Below are positions 4,902-12,242 of a stretch of 12,305 nucleotides of DNA, one piece after another. The DNA is from Ruminococcaceae bacterium UBA7217 (GTDB lineage: Bacteria; Bacillota; Clostridia; Oscillospirales; Acutalibacteraceae), in NCBI GenBank assembly GCA_002490425.1, contig DKTZ01000012.1, positions 1 to 12,305 of the forward strand. Direction: 5' to 3'. Each line of letters begins with the position of its first letter. Position 1 is the stretch's first letter. A model generated the notes under the pieces. That model was not told the DNA's origin and ran no database searches. It worked only from the letters and a program-made list of their open reading frames with translations. A program made the position numbers and the translations under genes.

Positions 4902-5447
4902 TTATTTCAACAGCCTCTTAACATATTTTTGCCATTTGTAAATATAAAGAGTTACAACACGGGTAAACGCAATATCATAAATCAAAAATGCAACATTACC
5001 CGAACCCCAAAGAAATAATAATGTAAATTTACCTAAAAAGCCAACTTCGTCATAAGGAATATTTAAAAGCTTTGAGCAAATTAAATAGGCAATTATTATT
5101 GCAATATTAAAGATTACATATTTAATTATCCAAGAAACCGCACCCTTTGTTCTGCTCTCAATAAATCCTTTCAAAATTGGGTAAAAGCCGAAAAACAAGG
5201 CATAAAACACTACCGCCTCTTTATTCGGAACAACCGCTAATGCCAAAACAGAAACGGCTAAGTATAGCGCAAAGGCAAATTTTGAGTTGAATTCAATAAC
5301 AGCAAATGCAATAAAAAATCCGCAAATAACAGGTGCAGCATAAGTCATTGATTGAAATGAGCCTAAAATTGCCATAATTATTAAAGACAGAGCGGCTGAA
5401 ATTCCGCCAAAAGATGCTTTGAAGGATTTTTCTTTTATTTTATTCAT
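4902..5447 (-). CDS. Multi-pass membrane protein, uncharacterised, ECF-S-like in appearance
   Basis: The protein has 181 residues and is strongly hydrophobic, with five to six likely membrane helices (about 12-30, 35-52, 56-73, 77-95, 105-124, 140-165). Short cytoplasmic ends are rich in lysine and arginine (MNKIKEKSFK; KWQKYVKRLL). Size and layout resemble the substrate-binding S components of energy-coupling-factor transporters and related small Clostridial membrane proteins, but I see no diagnostic motif. Conserved-looking charged or polar patches lie in loops (VVPNKEA at 72-78, ESRTKG at 97-102, YDEVG at 132-136, YDIAFTR at 157-163). The start at 5447 gives the overlap TGATG with the stop of the J-like gene, which argues for translational coupling. 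A frame extending upstream to 5480 lies inside that gene and is less likely. Function unknown. Confidence 0.8.
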   Translation of the reverse strand: MNKIKEKSFKASFGGISAALSLIIMAILGSFQSMTYAAPVICGFFIAFAVIEFNSKFAFALYLAVSVLALAVVPNKEAVVFYALFFGFYPILKGFIESRTKGAVSWIIKYVIFNIAIIIAYLICSKLLNIPYDEVGFLGKFTLLFLWGSGNVAFLIYDIAFTRVVTLYIYKWQKYVKRLLK

Positions 5448-6061
5448 CAGCAACACCCGCAAAGATCGCCGCCAAAGCATTCACAGATGCTGTCACAGCA
5501 CCAAAGAGTACAAAGGTCATCGAGACAGTTACCTGTACAGCCGCAGCCGCAGCAGTCACAACAATCAGCACAGCCCGAGCGGTCATTATTATCAAGCTTA
5601 TATCCGCCGTTCGCTTTCTTTTTAAGAGAGTCAAAAGCCGTTTTATACTCCGCATTTTGCGCATCCATTGACACTGCATATTGAAAATAATCGTGAGCCT
5701 CATTAAGCCAGCCACGGCTTCGGTAAATTGTTCCCTTCAAATAATACCACTCGGCAGAATGCATATTCTGCGGAATACCGTCAAGAATTGTTTCGGCATC
5801 ATCAAGTCTGCCGTCAGCTATTAACTGACGGACATCAGGAAACTGAGTTGAAGAATAGCTTTGAGAGGATGAATAATTCGTACCTCTTTTTTCATTGAAA
5901 ATGTAATCGAAAGCAGAATCAAGCTCGTCCATATATCGTTTCTTTTCATTTTGCGGCATATTTGAATTTTCAATTTCAAAAGCCTTTGCTCTATACGCTT
6001 TTTTTACATCAGCCTCTGAGCTTTCAGGCGAAACACCCAAAATCGAATAGGGATTATCCAT
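5447..6061 (-). CDS. J-domain-like protein lacking HPD, with TPR-like middle and cysteine-rich tail
   Basis: The protein has 204 residues. Residues 1-60 follow a J domain (DNPYSILGVSPESSEADVKKAYRAKAFE, then a helix ending FNEKRG). The HPD tripeptide that stimulates DnaK is absent; the loop reads ENSNMPQNEKK. Residues about 101-140 form a TPR-like pair of helices (AEWYYLKGTIYRSRGWLNEAHDYFQYAVSMD is the visible core, at 103-133). The last 41 residues (164-204) contain 16 cysteines, mostly in CC, CxC and CxxC groups, with several glycines and aspartates. The tail could bind metal ions or clusters, or form disulfides. Without HPD a co-chaperone role with DnaK is doubtful. The ATG at 6061 is preferred over a GTG at 6070 because AGAGGTGAG lies at good spacing. 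It overlaps the DUF5685 gene by 8 bp and the membrane-protein gene by 1 bp. Confidence 0.82.
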   Translation of the reverse strand: MDNPYSILGVSPESSEADVKKAYRAKAFEIENSNMPQNEKKRYMDELDSAFDYIFNEKRGTNYSSSQSYSSTQFPDVRQLIADGRLDDAETILDGIPQNMHSAEWYYLKGTIYRSRGWLNEAHDYFQYAVSMDAQNAEYKTAFDSLKKKANGGYKLDNNDRSGCADCCDCCGCGCTGNCLDDLCTLWCCDSICECFGGDLCGCC

Positions 6062-6887
6062 CTTTCTCACCTCTCATCTTCATAACAATTTTTTTATGCC
6101 TGTACGGTAGACCTTCAAAAACAATATTGTAAATAATGCTTTTAAACTTGTAAAACTGCGCTTTTTTTGTATAATCCGCAAGCTCGCCTATTGAAAGATT
6201 AACAGCAAATGTCGCATCGTCAATTATATTATCGGTGTTTTTGAACGGATTAAACGAATTTGATTTAATATCCTTTTCGTAATCGTCAAAAGCGTCAAGC
6301 AAATAAACCGTTCTGCCGAGCATATACCCGATTTTAAAACTGTCGGAATTTATATCTCCGTCCGAAAGAATGTACCCGAGAGCATTGCCCGTCGGATCAG
6401 CCGCCGAATCAATCCCTTTAAAGTTTTTTTCCACATCAGCTTGGTTTTGCATATAACGCTCGACCGCAGTGAAAATATTAGGATATTTTTTCTCTGCCTT
6501 TTTCGCAATATGCTTAAAATACGGCTTTATGAGCTTACATAGCGTTCGCTTAAAAAAACCGCCGTCGGAAATATTGTCACAAAGCTTAAAAAATGAGAGT
6601 ATCACAGTGATTGCCGCCGCTTTTTTGAAAATCTCTTCATCGGAATCAATTTTCAAGCACTTTTTGCAGGGCGAAAAGCTACAATGAGATTTGGAGACTT
6701 TCATTGAACAATCGGAAACTCCCATTCGGTACAGCACATAAAATGCGGCATCGTAGCTTAAAAGAAAGCGTGAAAGAAAGCCGTATTCCTTTTGCATTTG
6801 CTTACAAAGTGTACAGTAAATTCCTTTGTAAACATCATAATCTTTAATTTTTAATTCGGGTTTATAAACTGTTACGTAACCGAACAA
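6054..6887 (-). CDS. DUF5685 family protein
   Basis: The 277-residue protein has the signature start of this family (MFGYVTVYKPELKIKDYDVY). It is soluble and mostly alpha-helical. Cysteines C25-x2-C28 (YCTLC), C69, C74 and C77 may form a metal site. Two aspartate clusters stand out: D104-x3-D108 in LCDNISDGG, and D198, D201, D202, D206 in LLDAFDDYEKDI. They are about 90 residues apart in helical surroundings, reminiscent of the paired Asp motifs of all-alpha isoprenoid synthases. A DPTG motif lies at 164-167. No function is established to my knowledge, and the isoprenoid link is my inference. The start is a TTG at 6887, supported by GAGAGGT upstream and by the family N-terminus. It is the first gene of the unit, after a good promoter. 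Confidence 0.8.
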   Translation of the reverse strand: MFGYVTVYKPELKIKDYDVYKGIYCTLCKQMQKEYGFLSRFLLSYDAAFYVLYRMGVSDCSMKVSKSHCSFSPCKKCLKIDSDEEIFKKAAAITVILSFFKLCDNISDGGFFKRTLCKLIKPYFKHIAKKAEKKYPNIFTAVERYMQNQADVEKNFKGIDSAADPTGNALGYILSDGDINSDSFKIGYMLGRTVYLLDAFDDYEKDIKSNSFNPFKNTDNIIDDATFAVNLSIGELADYTKKAQFYKFKSIIYNIVFEGLPYRHKKIVMKMRGEKDG

Positions 6888-6918
6888 AATACGATACCTC
6901 TCAAATTTATATATTAGA

Positions 6919-6947
6919 ATAATACCATATTACGAAACGGTACGCAA
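6919..6947 (-). promoter_or_regulatory. Promoter of the DUF5685/J-like/membrane/RadC unit
   Basis: On the minus strand TTGCGT (6947-6942), 17 nt, then TATTAT (6924-6919) directly preceded by TGG, an extended -10. It lies in the 87-bp gap behind the oxidoreductase operon. I see no clear terminator in that gap, so some read-through is possible. Confidence 0.65.
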
Positions 6948-6974
6948 CAAATACGAAAAATGTTAAAAAATTGT

Positions 6975-9191
6975 TTACTTTTGGAGAAGCGTTTTATCGG
7001 AAAGCAAGTCGAATTTACCCTTTTTACAGAGAACGGTGTCTTTTCCGTAAGGCTTTATGCGAGTAATTGTATCGCCGATAAATCTTACATCAATGGGACA
7101 GCGTTTTTCACAAAGCTCGCAAACGGTAATTTTGCTGTTTTCCTTTACAACAAGCGCTTTCTCGGCACCGCTCTTTTCACGCAATGCACCCGTTGGACAT
7201 TTATCAACGCACATTCCGCAGAAGGTGCAGTCAGTTTCAGCCAATTTTTTGCCGAATTCAGGGATAACAGATGTGCCGAAGCCACGGTCAACAAGTCCTA
7301 CTGCCGATTTACCGATTACCTTATCACATATTCTTACGCAAAGACCGCAAAGCACGCATTTGTCAGCATTACGGCTTATAAGTTCGCTTCTGTCCTCAGT
7401 ATTCCGAGAATGCTTTTCACCACAAAGGCGCTTATAAGAAACGTCATTTTCATCGGCATATTTTACAAGCTTGCACTCGTAATAATCGTGACAACCGCAT
7501 TCGAGGCATCTTTTAGCCTCATTTATAGCCTGTTCATCTGAAAAGCCTTTATTTACCTCTACAAATGAATTTTTACGAACTTCGGGAGAAATTTGAGGCA
7601 TAACGGCTCTTTCCGCTTTCGCAAAGCCGGAATAATCAATTTCACTGTCGTCACGCTCAACCAAAAACGGTTTTCTATATTCGGTTTTAATGCCGTGCAA
7701 ATATGCGTCAATTACCTTTGCCGCCTTTTCAGCTTCGCCTATGGCGGCAATTGCAATGTCAGCGCCCTTGTTTGAAACGTCGCCTATTGCAAAAACGCCG
7801 TCAACAGATGTTGAGAAATTTGACTCTGATGCGGCAACGGTTCCTTTTCTTGTTTGTTCAAGAGCTTCAAATCCGCTGAGATTAGGCGCTTGACCGATTG
7901 CCATAATAACACTGTCAAGCGAAATTCTTTCAGTTTCGCCTTCAATAGGCTCAGGTCGGCGTCTGCCGCTCTCATCGGGGTCACCCAGCTTCATTTTTTG
8001 AAGAACAACGCCCGAAACATGACCGTTTGACTCAGTAAATTCAATCGGATTGGCGAGATATTTATAAATTACGCCCTCTTCTTCCGATTCAAGAATCTCC
8101 TGCGGGTCGGCTGGCATTTCGTCCTTAGTTCTTCTGTAAATTACATAAACATTTTCAGCGCCGAGACGGACTGCTGTTCTGCAAGCGTCCATTGCGGTAT
8201 TACCGCCGCCGCAGACAGCTACATTTTTACCGATAGCAGGTTTACCTCCGAGACTTACCTCTCGAAGGAAGTCAATTCCGCCGAAAACTCCGTCTAAATC
8301 CTCGCCTGGAACACGCATTTTACTGCTCTTCCAAGCACCAGCGGCAACTACAACTGCATCATAATCATTTTTAATACTGTCAAATGAAATATCCTTGCCG
8401 ATATTTATATTATTTTTAAAGGTTATACCCGCCGATTTAATAAATTCAATTTCTTTATCAAGCGTTGCTTTCGGCAAACGGTATTCGGGGATTCCGTAGC
8501 GAAGCATTCCGCCCATTTTAGGCATCTGTTCAAATACTGTTACATTATGGCCTTTAAGCGCAAGGAAATAAGCCGCAGTAAGACCGGCAGGTCCGCCGCC
8601 GATTACAGCAACGCTCTTTCCGCTGTTTTCTTCTTTTTGGGGCAAAAGTGAAGTATCGCCGAGAAATTTGTCAGCCGCAAAGCTTTTAAGAAAAGCTATT
8701 GAAACCGCAGAGTCAACATACTGCCTGCGGCAAGCCTTTTCGCACGGATGCGGACAAACTCTGCCGATAGACGACGGGAACGGTACTTTTTCTCTTATAA
8801 GCTTTACCGCCTCTTCAAATTCGCCGTTAGCGATTAAGCCCACATACCCTTGACAGTCAGTTCCTGCGGGGCAAGCCTTTGTGCAAGGCGCTTTACAGTC
8901 GCCCGTATGGTCAGTTAAAAGAAGCTCTAAAGCTACTTTACGGGATTGTTTCACTCTATCGGAATCAGTATGAATAACCATTCCTTCAGAGGGTTTTGTT
9001 GCGCAGGCACGCAAAAGCTTGGGAAATCCCTCCGCCTCAACCGTGCAAAGTCCGCAGCCGCCGTAAGCCTCTACAAGCGGGTCATAGCACATATTCGGAA
9101 TGTTTATCCCGTTTTCTGATGCAATTTCAAGTATTGATTTATTTGAATCGGTAATAATTTCTTTACCGTCAATTGTAATTTTTATCTGCAT
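6975..9191 (-). CDS. NADPH/FAD and iron-sulfur subunit of an Stn-type bifurcating transhydrogenase
   Basis: A 738-residue multidomain redox protein. (1) Residues 1-75: plant-type [2Fe-2S] ferredoxin (C35, C46, C49, C63). (2) About 90-160: GltD-type cysteine clusters (C99, C103, C107, C113; C146, C150, C154) around ACPAGTDCQGYV and GRVCPHPCEKACRR. (3) About 190-500: GltD/NfnB-like oxidoreductase with FAD motif VIGGGPAG (196-203), second nucleotide motif VCGGGNTAMD (326-335), and YRR (352-354), which fits NADPH. (4) About 608-670: two [4Fe-4S] sites (C612/615/618/622; C655/658/661/665). (5) 690-725: CELCEKRC with C722, resembling the Fe4S4 domain that opens molybdopterin oxidoreductases, but with no molybdopterin domain after it. 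With the two upstream genes it matches the Sporomusa-type (Stn) complex linking NADH, NADPH and ferredoxin. The start at 9191 overlaps the NuoF-like stop (TAATG) after GGTGG; an earlier frame start at 9251 is unlikely. Confidence 0.88.
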   Translation of the reverse strand: MQIKITIDGKEIITDSNKSILEIASENGINIPNMCYDPLVEAYGGCGLCTVEAEGFPKLLRACATKPSEGMVIHTDSDRVKQSRKVALELLLTDHTGDCKAPCTKACPAGTDCQGYVGLIANGEFEEAVKLIREKVPFPSSIGRVCPHPCEKACRRQYVDSAVSIAFLKSFAADKFLGDTSLLPQKEENSGKSVAVIGGGPAGLTAAYFLALKGHNVTVFEQMPKMGGMLRYGIPEYRLPKATLDKEIEFIKSAGITFKNNINIGKDISFDSIKNDYDAVVVAAGAWKSSKMRVPGEDLDGVFGGIDFLREVSLGGKPAIGKNVAVCGGGNTAMDACRTAVRLGAENVYVIYRRTKDEMPADPQEILESEEEGVIYKYLANPIEFTESNGHVSGVVLQKMKLGDPDESGRRRPEPIEGETERISLDSVIMAIGQAPNLSGFEALEQTRKGTVAASESNFSTSVDGVFAIGDVSNKGADIAIAAIGEAEKAAKVIDAYLHGIKTEYRKPFLVERDDSEIDYSGFAKAERAVMPQISPEVRKNSFVEVNKGFSDEQAINEAKRCLECGCHDYYECKLVKYADENDVSYKRLCGEKHSRNTEDRSELISRNADKCVLCGLCVRICDKVIGKSAVGLVDRGFGTSVIPEFGKKLAETDCTFCGMCVDKCPTGALREKSGAEKALVVKENSKITVCELCEKRCPIDVRFIGDTITRIKPYGKDTVLCKKGKFDLLSDKTLLQK

Positions 9192-10933
9192 TATTCCACC
9201 TCCACTGCGCCGAAACGGCAAGCTGACAGACAACTTCCGCATCCAATACAAATGTCACGGTCAATTTTATGGGCGGATTTAACCGCACCCGAAATTGCAC
9301 CTGTCGGGCACTTTCTTGCACAAGCGGTACAGCCTTTACATGCATCTGCATTGATTTTATATTTGCGAAGCTTGGCACATTCATGAGCCGTGCAGTGTTT
9401 ATTTTCAATATGGTCCGTGTATTCGTCACGGAAATATTTAAGCGTTGTAAGAACGGGATTAGGCGCTGTCTGACCGAGTCCGCACAGTGCACCGTCCTTA
9501 ATAGAGTAGCAAAGCTCATCGAGAAGGTCAATATCCTCCTCTTTCCCCTCGCCTTCGGTAATTCTTGTAAGAATTTCAAGCATACGCTTTGTGCCTATTC
9601 GGCAGTGAGTGCATTTCCCGCAGGATTCCTTTGCGGTAAAATCAAGGAAGAATTTTGCCATGCCCACCATGCAGGTGCTTTCGTCCATAACAACCATTCC
9701 GCCCGAACCCATAATTGCGCCCGTTGCGGAAAGAGCTTTGTAATCAATAACGGTGTCAAGTAAATCTTCGGGTATACAGCCGCCTGACGGACCGCCCATC
9801 TGAACAGCTTTAAACTTTTTGCCGTCACGGATTCCGCCGCCTATGCCGAAAATAACATCGCGAAGTGTTTTGCCCATAGGAATTTCAACAAGTCCGCCCT
9901 TATTTATCTTACCCGTAAGAGCGAAAACCTTTGTTCCCTTGCTTGTTTCCGTGCCCATTTCGGCAAATTTTTCGCCGCCGTTCTGAATTATCCAAGCGAC
10001 ATTTGCAAATGTTTCAACGTTGTTTATATTTGACGGCTTATGCAAAAATCCTGACTGTGCAGGAAAAGGCGGTTTTAAACGGGGCATACCTCTTGAGCCT
10101 TCAAGGGACTCAATAAGCGCTGTTTCCTCACCGCAGACAAATGCTCCTGCCCCTGCCTTGATTTTGAAATCACAGGAAAAGTCAGTGCCGAAAATATTTT
10201 CTCCGACAAATCCGTGTTCTCTTGCCTGCTTTATTGCCTTTTTAAGCCTTTTTACTGCAAGCGGATACTCTGCACGGACATAAACGATTGCCTGTTTTGC
10301 GCCTATTGCATAAGCGCCTATTAACATTCCCTCAATCAGAGTGTGCGGGTCACTTTCAATAACCGCTCTGTCCATAAATGCGCCGGGGTCGCCCTCGTCC
10401 GCATTGCAGATAAGGTATTTTTCATTGCCCTCGGAATTTTTTGCCGCATTCCACTTGAACCAAGTCGGAAAGCCTGCGCCGCCACGCCCTGCAAGACCTG
10501 AGATTTTTATCTCTTCAATAACCTCTTCGGGAGTCATTTGCGTAACGCATTTTTTTATAGCCTCATAGCCGCCGTCTTCTGTATAATCCTCTATTTTTTC
10601 GGGATTGATTACACCGCAATGGCGAAGTGCAATTCTTGTCTGAGAAGAAAGAAACGATTTATCGTCATCTGATATTTCATATTCAGCCGAATTTGAAAAA
10701 TCGCTGCTGTTTACGGCATCTGCAATTTTTTCGGCAATTTCGGGCGTAACACGCACAAATCTGTGAAGCTCATTTCCATTGTAAACATCAACAATCGGTT
10801 CAAGGTAACACATACCTATACAGCCTGTAACAGTAAGCTCATTTTCACTATTTAGCTTTTGTTCCAAAACATCATAAGCCTTTAAAGCACCTGCGGCAAT
10901 TCCGCAGCTACCCTCTCCAACTGCAACCTTCAT
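9191..10933 (-). CDS. nuoF: NuoF/HydB-like NADH-binding FMN and [4Fe-4S] subunit
   Basis: The 580-residue protein has HydB architecture rather than that of the shorter complex I NuoF. The N-terminal ~85 residues are thioredoxin-like [2Fe-2S] ferredoxin with GSCGIAAGA (C10) and TGCIGMC (C38, C42). The core has the FMN/NADH signatures GLAGRGGAGFPTWFKW (146-161), NADEGDPGAF (177-186) and GAFVCGEETALIESLEG. The [4Fe-4S] cysteines are C438, C441, C444 (ESCGKCTHC) and C484. The C terminus carries two ferredoxin clusters (C532/535/538/542 and C562/565/568/572). It should oxidise or reduce NAD(H) and pass electrons through FMN, the presumed bifurcation site in HydABC/Stn-type enzymes. The ATG at 10933 forms TGATG with the NuoE-like stop and is 7 nt after GGAGG; the ATG directly before it (10936) is the alternative. 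It is not part of a respiratory complex I here: no membrane subunits are near. Confidence 0.94.
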   Translation of the reverse strand: MKVAVGEGSCGIAAGALKAYDVLEQKLNSENELTVTGCIGMCYLEPIVDVYNGNELHRFVRVTPEIAEKIADAVNSSDFSNSAEYEISDDDKSFLSSQTRIALRHCGVINPEKIEDYTEDGGYEAIKKCVTQMTPEEVIEEIKISGLAGRGGAGFPTWFKWNAAKNSEGNEKYLICNADEGDPGAFMDRAVIESDPHTLIEGMLIGAYAIGAKQAIVYVRAEYPLAVKRLKKAIKQAREHGFVGENIFGTDFSCDFKIKAGAGAFVCGEETALIESLEGSRGMPRLKPPFPAQSGFLHKPSNINNVETFANVAWIIQNGGEKFAEMGTETSKGTKVFALTGKINKGGLVEIPMGKTLRDVIFGIGGGIRDGKKFKAVQMGGPSGGCIPEDLLDTVIDYKALSATGAIMGSGGMVVMDESTCMVGMAKFFLDFTAKESCGKCTHCRIGTKRMLEILTRITEGEGKEEDIDLLDELCYSIKDGALCGLGQTAPNPVLTTLKYFRDEYTDHIENKHCTAHECAKLRKYKINADACKGCTACARKCPTGAISGAVKSAHKIDRDICIGCGSCLSACRFGAVEVE

Positions 10934-11427
10934 CATTTCTCCTCCTTTTCAGCCAATTCTTTAAGAATATTTACGGCTTTTTCGGGAGTAAGAGTGCCGT
11001 ATGTGTCGTCATTTACCATCATAACGGGTGAAAGACTGCAACAGCCAAGACACGCAACGCACTTAATTGTAAACAAACCGTCCTCAGTCGTTTCACCGTC
11101 AGTTATATTCAAATACTCGCTTATAGCTTCATAAATGCCGTCAGAGCCGTTAACGTGACAGGCAGTTCCCTTGCAAAGCATAATAAGATATTTACCGATA
11201 GGCGTTAATCTGAACTGAGAATAAAATGTCGCAACACCTATTATTTTTGTTACGGGAATACACATACGGTTGTGTATATGTATTATTACATCCGTGGGTA
11301 AATATCCGTAAATCTCCTGTGCCGACTGCAAAACCGTAATAAGGTTTTCGGATTCGTCACCGTATTCGGCGAGCGTCGGTTCAAGAAGTGTTAAATCGGA
11401 ATCTGTTTTACTGTTATAAAAATTCAT
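10933..11427 (-). CDS. nuoE: NuoE/HydC-like [2Fe-2S] thioredoxin-fold subunit
   Basis: The 164-residue protein has the family's usual length. An N-terminal helical part (LAEYGDESENLITVLQSAQEIYGYLP) leads into a thioredoxin-fold ferredoxin domain. Its four ligands are visible: C85 and C90 in CKGTAC, C126 and C130 in CLGCC, that is C-x4-C and C-x3-C. GVATFYSQF at 64-72 is the standard NuoE signature. It would relay electrons next to the FMN subunit encoded downstream. The ATG at 11427 is chosen because GGAGGG precedes it by 5 nt; the frame continues upstream to 11475, but that segment runs through the promoter and is not coding. It is the first gene of a three-gene operon in which each join overlaps by one base. 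Confidence 0.93.
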   Translation of the reverse strand: MNFYNSKTDSDLTLLEPTLAEYGDESENLITVLQSAQEIYGYLPTDVIIHIHNRMCIPVTKIIGVATFYSQFRLTPIGKYLIMLCKGTACHVNGSDGIYEAISEYLNITDGETTEDGLFTIKCVACLGCCSLSPVMMVNDDTYGTLTPEKAVNILKELAEKEEK

Positions 11428-11449
11428 ACTATCCCTCCAAATGTATATA

Positions 11450-11479
11450 ATAATACAAAATTCGCTTTTTTTCAATCAA
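11450..11479 (-). promoter_or_regulatory. Promoter of the transhydrogenase operon
   Basis: On the minus strand TTGATT (11479-11474), 18 nt, then TATTAT (11455-11450), about 25 nt before the NuoE-like ATG at 11427. No operator-like dyad is evident. Confidence 0.6.
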
Positions 11480-11497
11480 AAGTTCAACTAAATTATA

Positions 11498-11526
11498 TTG
11501 TGAAATAAAGTAATTTATGTTAAAAT
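11498..11526 (+). promoter_or_regulatory. Promoter of the PHP-domain gene
   Basis: TTGTGA (11498-11503), 17 nt, then TAAAAT (11521-11526). GAGAAGG (11542-11548) is the ribosome site, 7 nt before the ATG. The -35 boxes of this and the opposite promoter are only 18 bp apart, so the two operons may compete or be co-regulated. Confidence 0.6.
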
Positions 11527-11555
11527 AAACTATTAAAAAACGAGAAGGTTTAATT

Positions 11556-12242
11556 ATGGAAAAATTTGTTTGTGAAATGCACGCTCACACGTCAAATACA
11601 AGCCGCTGTGCACATATTTCTGCTGATGATATGATTAAAGATTACATTAAAGCAGGCTATGACGGAATTGTTATTACCGACCATTTAAGCCCGTCTACCT
11701 TTGCGCGTTTTGAGGGTAAAGCTGTATCTTGGAAAGAAAAAATTGATTTCTTTCTTCGTGGGTACAATGCGGCTCTTGAAGCGGCAAACGGAAAAATCAA
11801 GGTTTTTTTAGGAATGGAAATCAGATTTTACTTTCCCGAGGACGCAAATATAAACGATTACCTTGTTTACGGGGTTACGGAACAATTACTTTATGACAAT
11901 GTTGACATTGACCGTATGCGTATTCCCGAATTTTCCGAGCTTGTTCACAAAAACGGAATGGCAATTTTTCAGGCGCACCCTTTCAGAAACGGTATGACCG
12001 TTACAAAACCGAAATATCTTGACGGGATCGAGGTTTACAACGGCTGTCCCCGTCACAATTCGCACAATAATATCGCAAATATGTGGGCAGACGAAAATTC
12101 ACTGTTAAAAACAAGCGGCTCTGACTACCACGAGCACGAAGATACCGCACGCGGAGGACTTATATTTGACCGAGAAATTATCGATAATAAGGACTTGGTA
12201 AAAGCGCTTTTAGGGACAACACCCGAAATAATCAGGAAATAA
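11556..12242 (+). CDS. PHP-domain metal-dependent phosphoesterase
   Basis: The 228-residue protein has the metal-binding pattern of the PHP superfamily: H9-A-H11 near the start, T41-D42-H43, Glu88 in LGMEIRF, His141 in FQAHPF, and D190 with H192 in GSDYHEHED. These residues bind two or three metal ions in a TIM-like barrel and hydrolyse phosphate esters. Relatives include histidinol phosphatase, 3',5'-nucleoside bisphosphate phosphatase/RNase AM and the DNA polymerase III PHP domain. There is no second domain, so it is a stand-alone enzyme. The substrate cannot be told from sequence. It is transcribed away from the transhydrogenase operon, and nothing shows the two are functionally connected. 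Its stop at 12240-12242 is followed by 63 A/T-rich bases without a recognisable feature up to the window end. Confidence 0.88.
   Translation: MEKFVCEMHAHTSNTSRCAHISADDMIKDYIKAGYDGIVITDHLSPSTFARFEGKAVSWKEKIDFFLRGYNAALEAANGKIKVFLGMEIRFYFPEDANINDYLVYGVTEQLLYDNVDIDRMRIPEFSELVHKNGMAIFQAHPFRNGMTVTKPKYLDGIEVYNGCPRHNSHNNIANMWADENSLLKTSGSDYHEHEDTARGGLIFDREIIDNKDLVKALLGTTPEIIRK

Noticed and set aside
6960..7541. 193-residue plus-strand frame
   Set aside because: It lies antisense inside the iron-sulfur part of the large transhydrogenase subunit, whose cysteine motifs are unmistakable; no ribosome site or family match.
9269..9763. 164-residue plus-strand frame
   Set aside because: Antisense to the conserved C-terminal clusters of the NuoF-like gene; composition reflects the opposite strand.
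9191..11427. Fragment of respiratory complex I or an [FeFe] hydrogenase operon
   Set aside because: No membrane Nuo subunits are present and the large subunit has a GltD-like module in place of an H-cluster domain.
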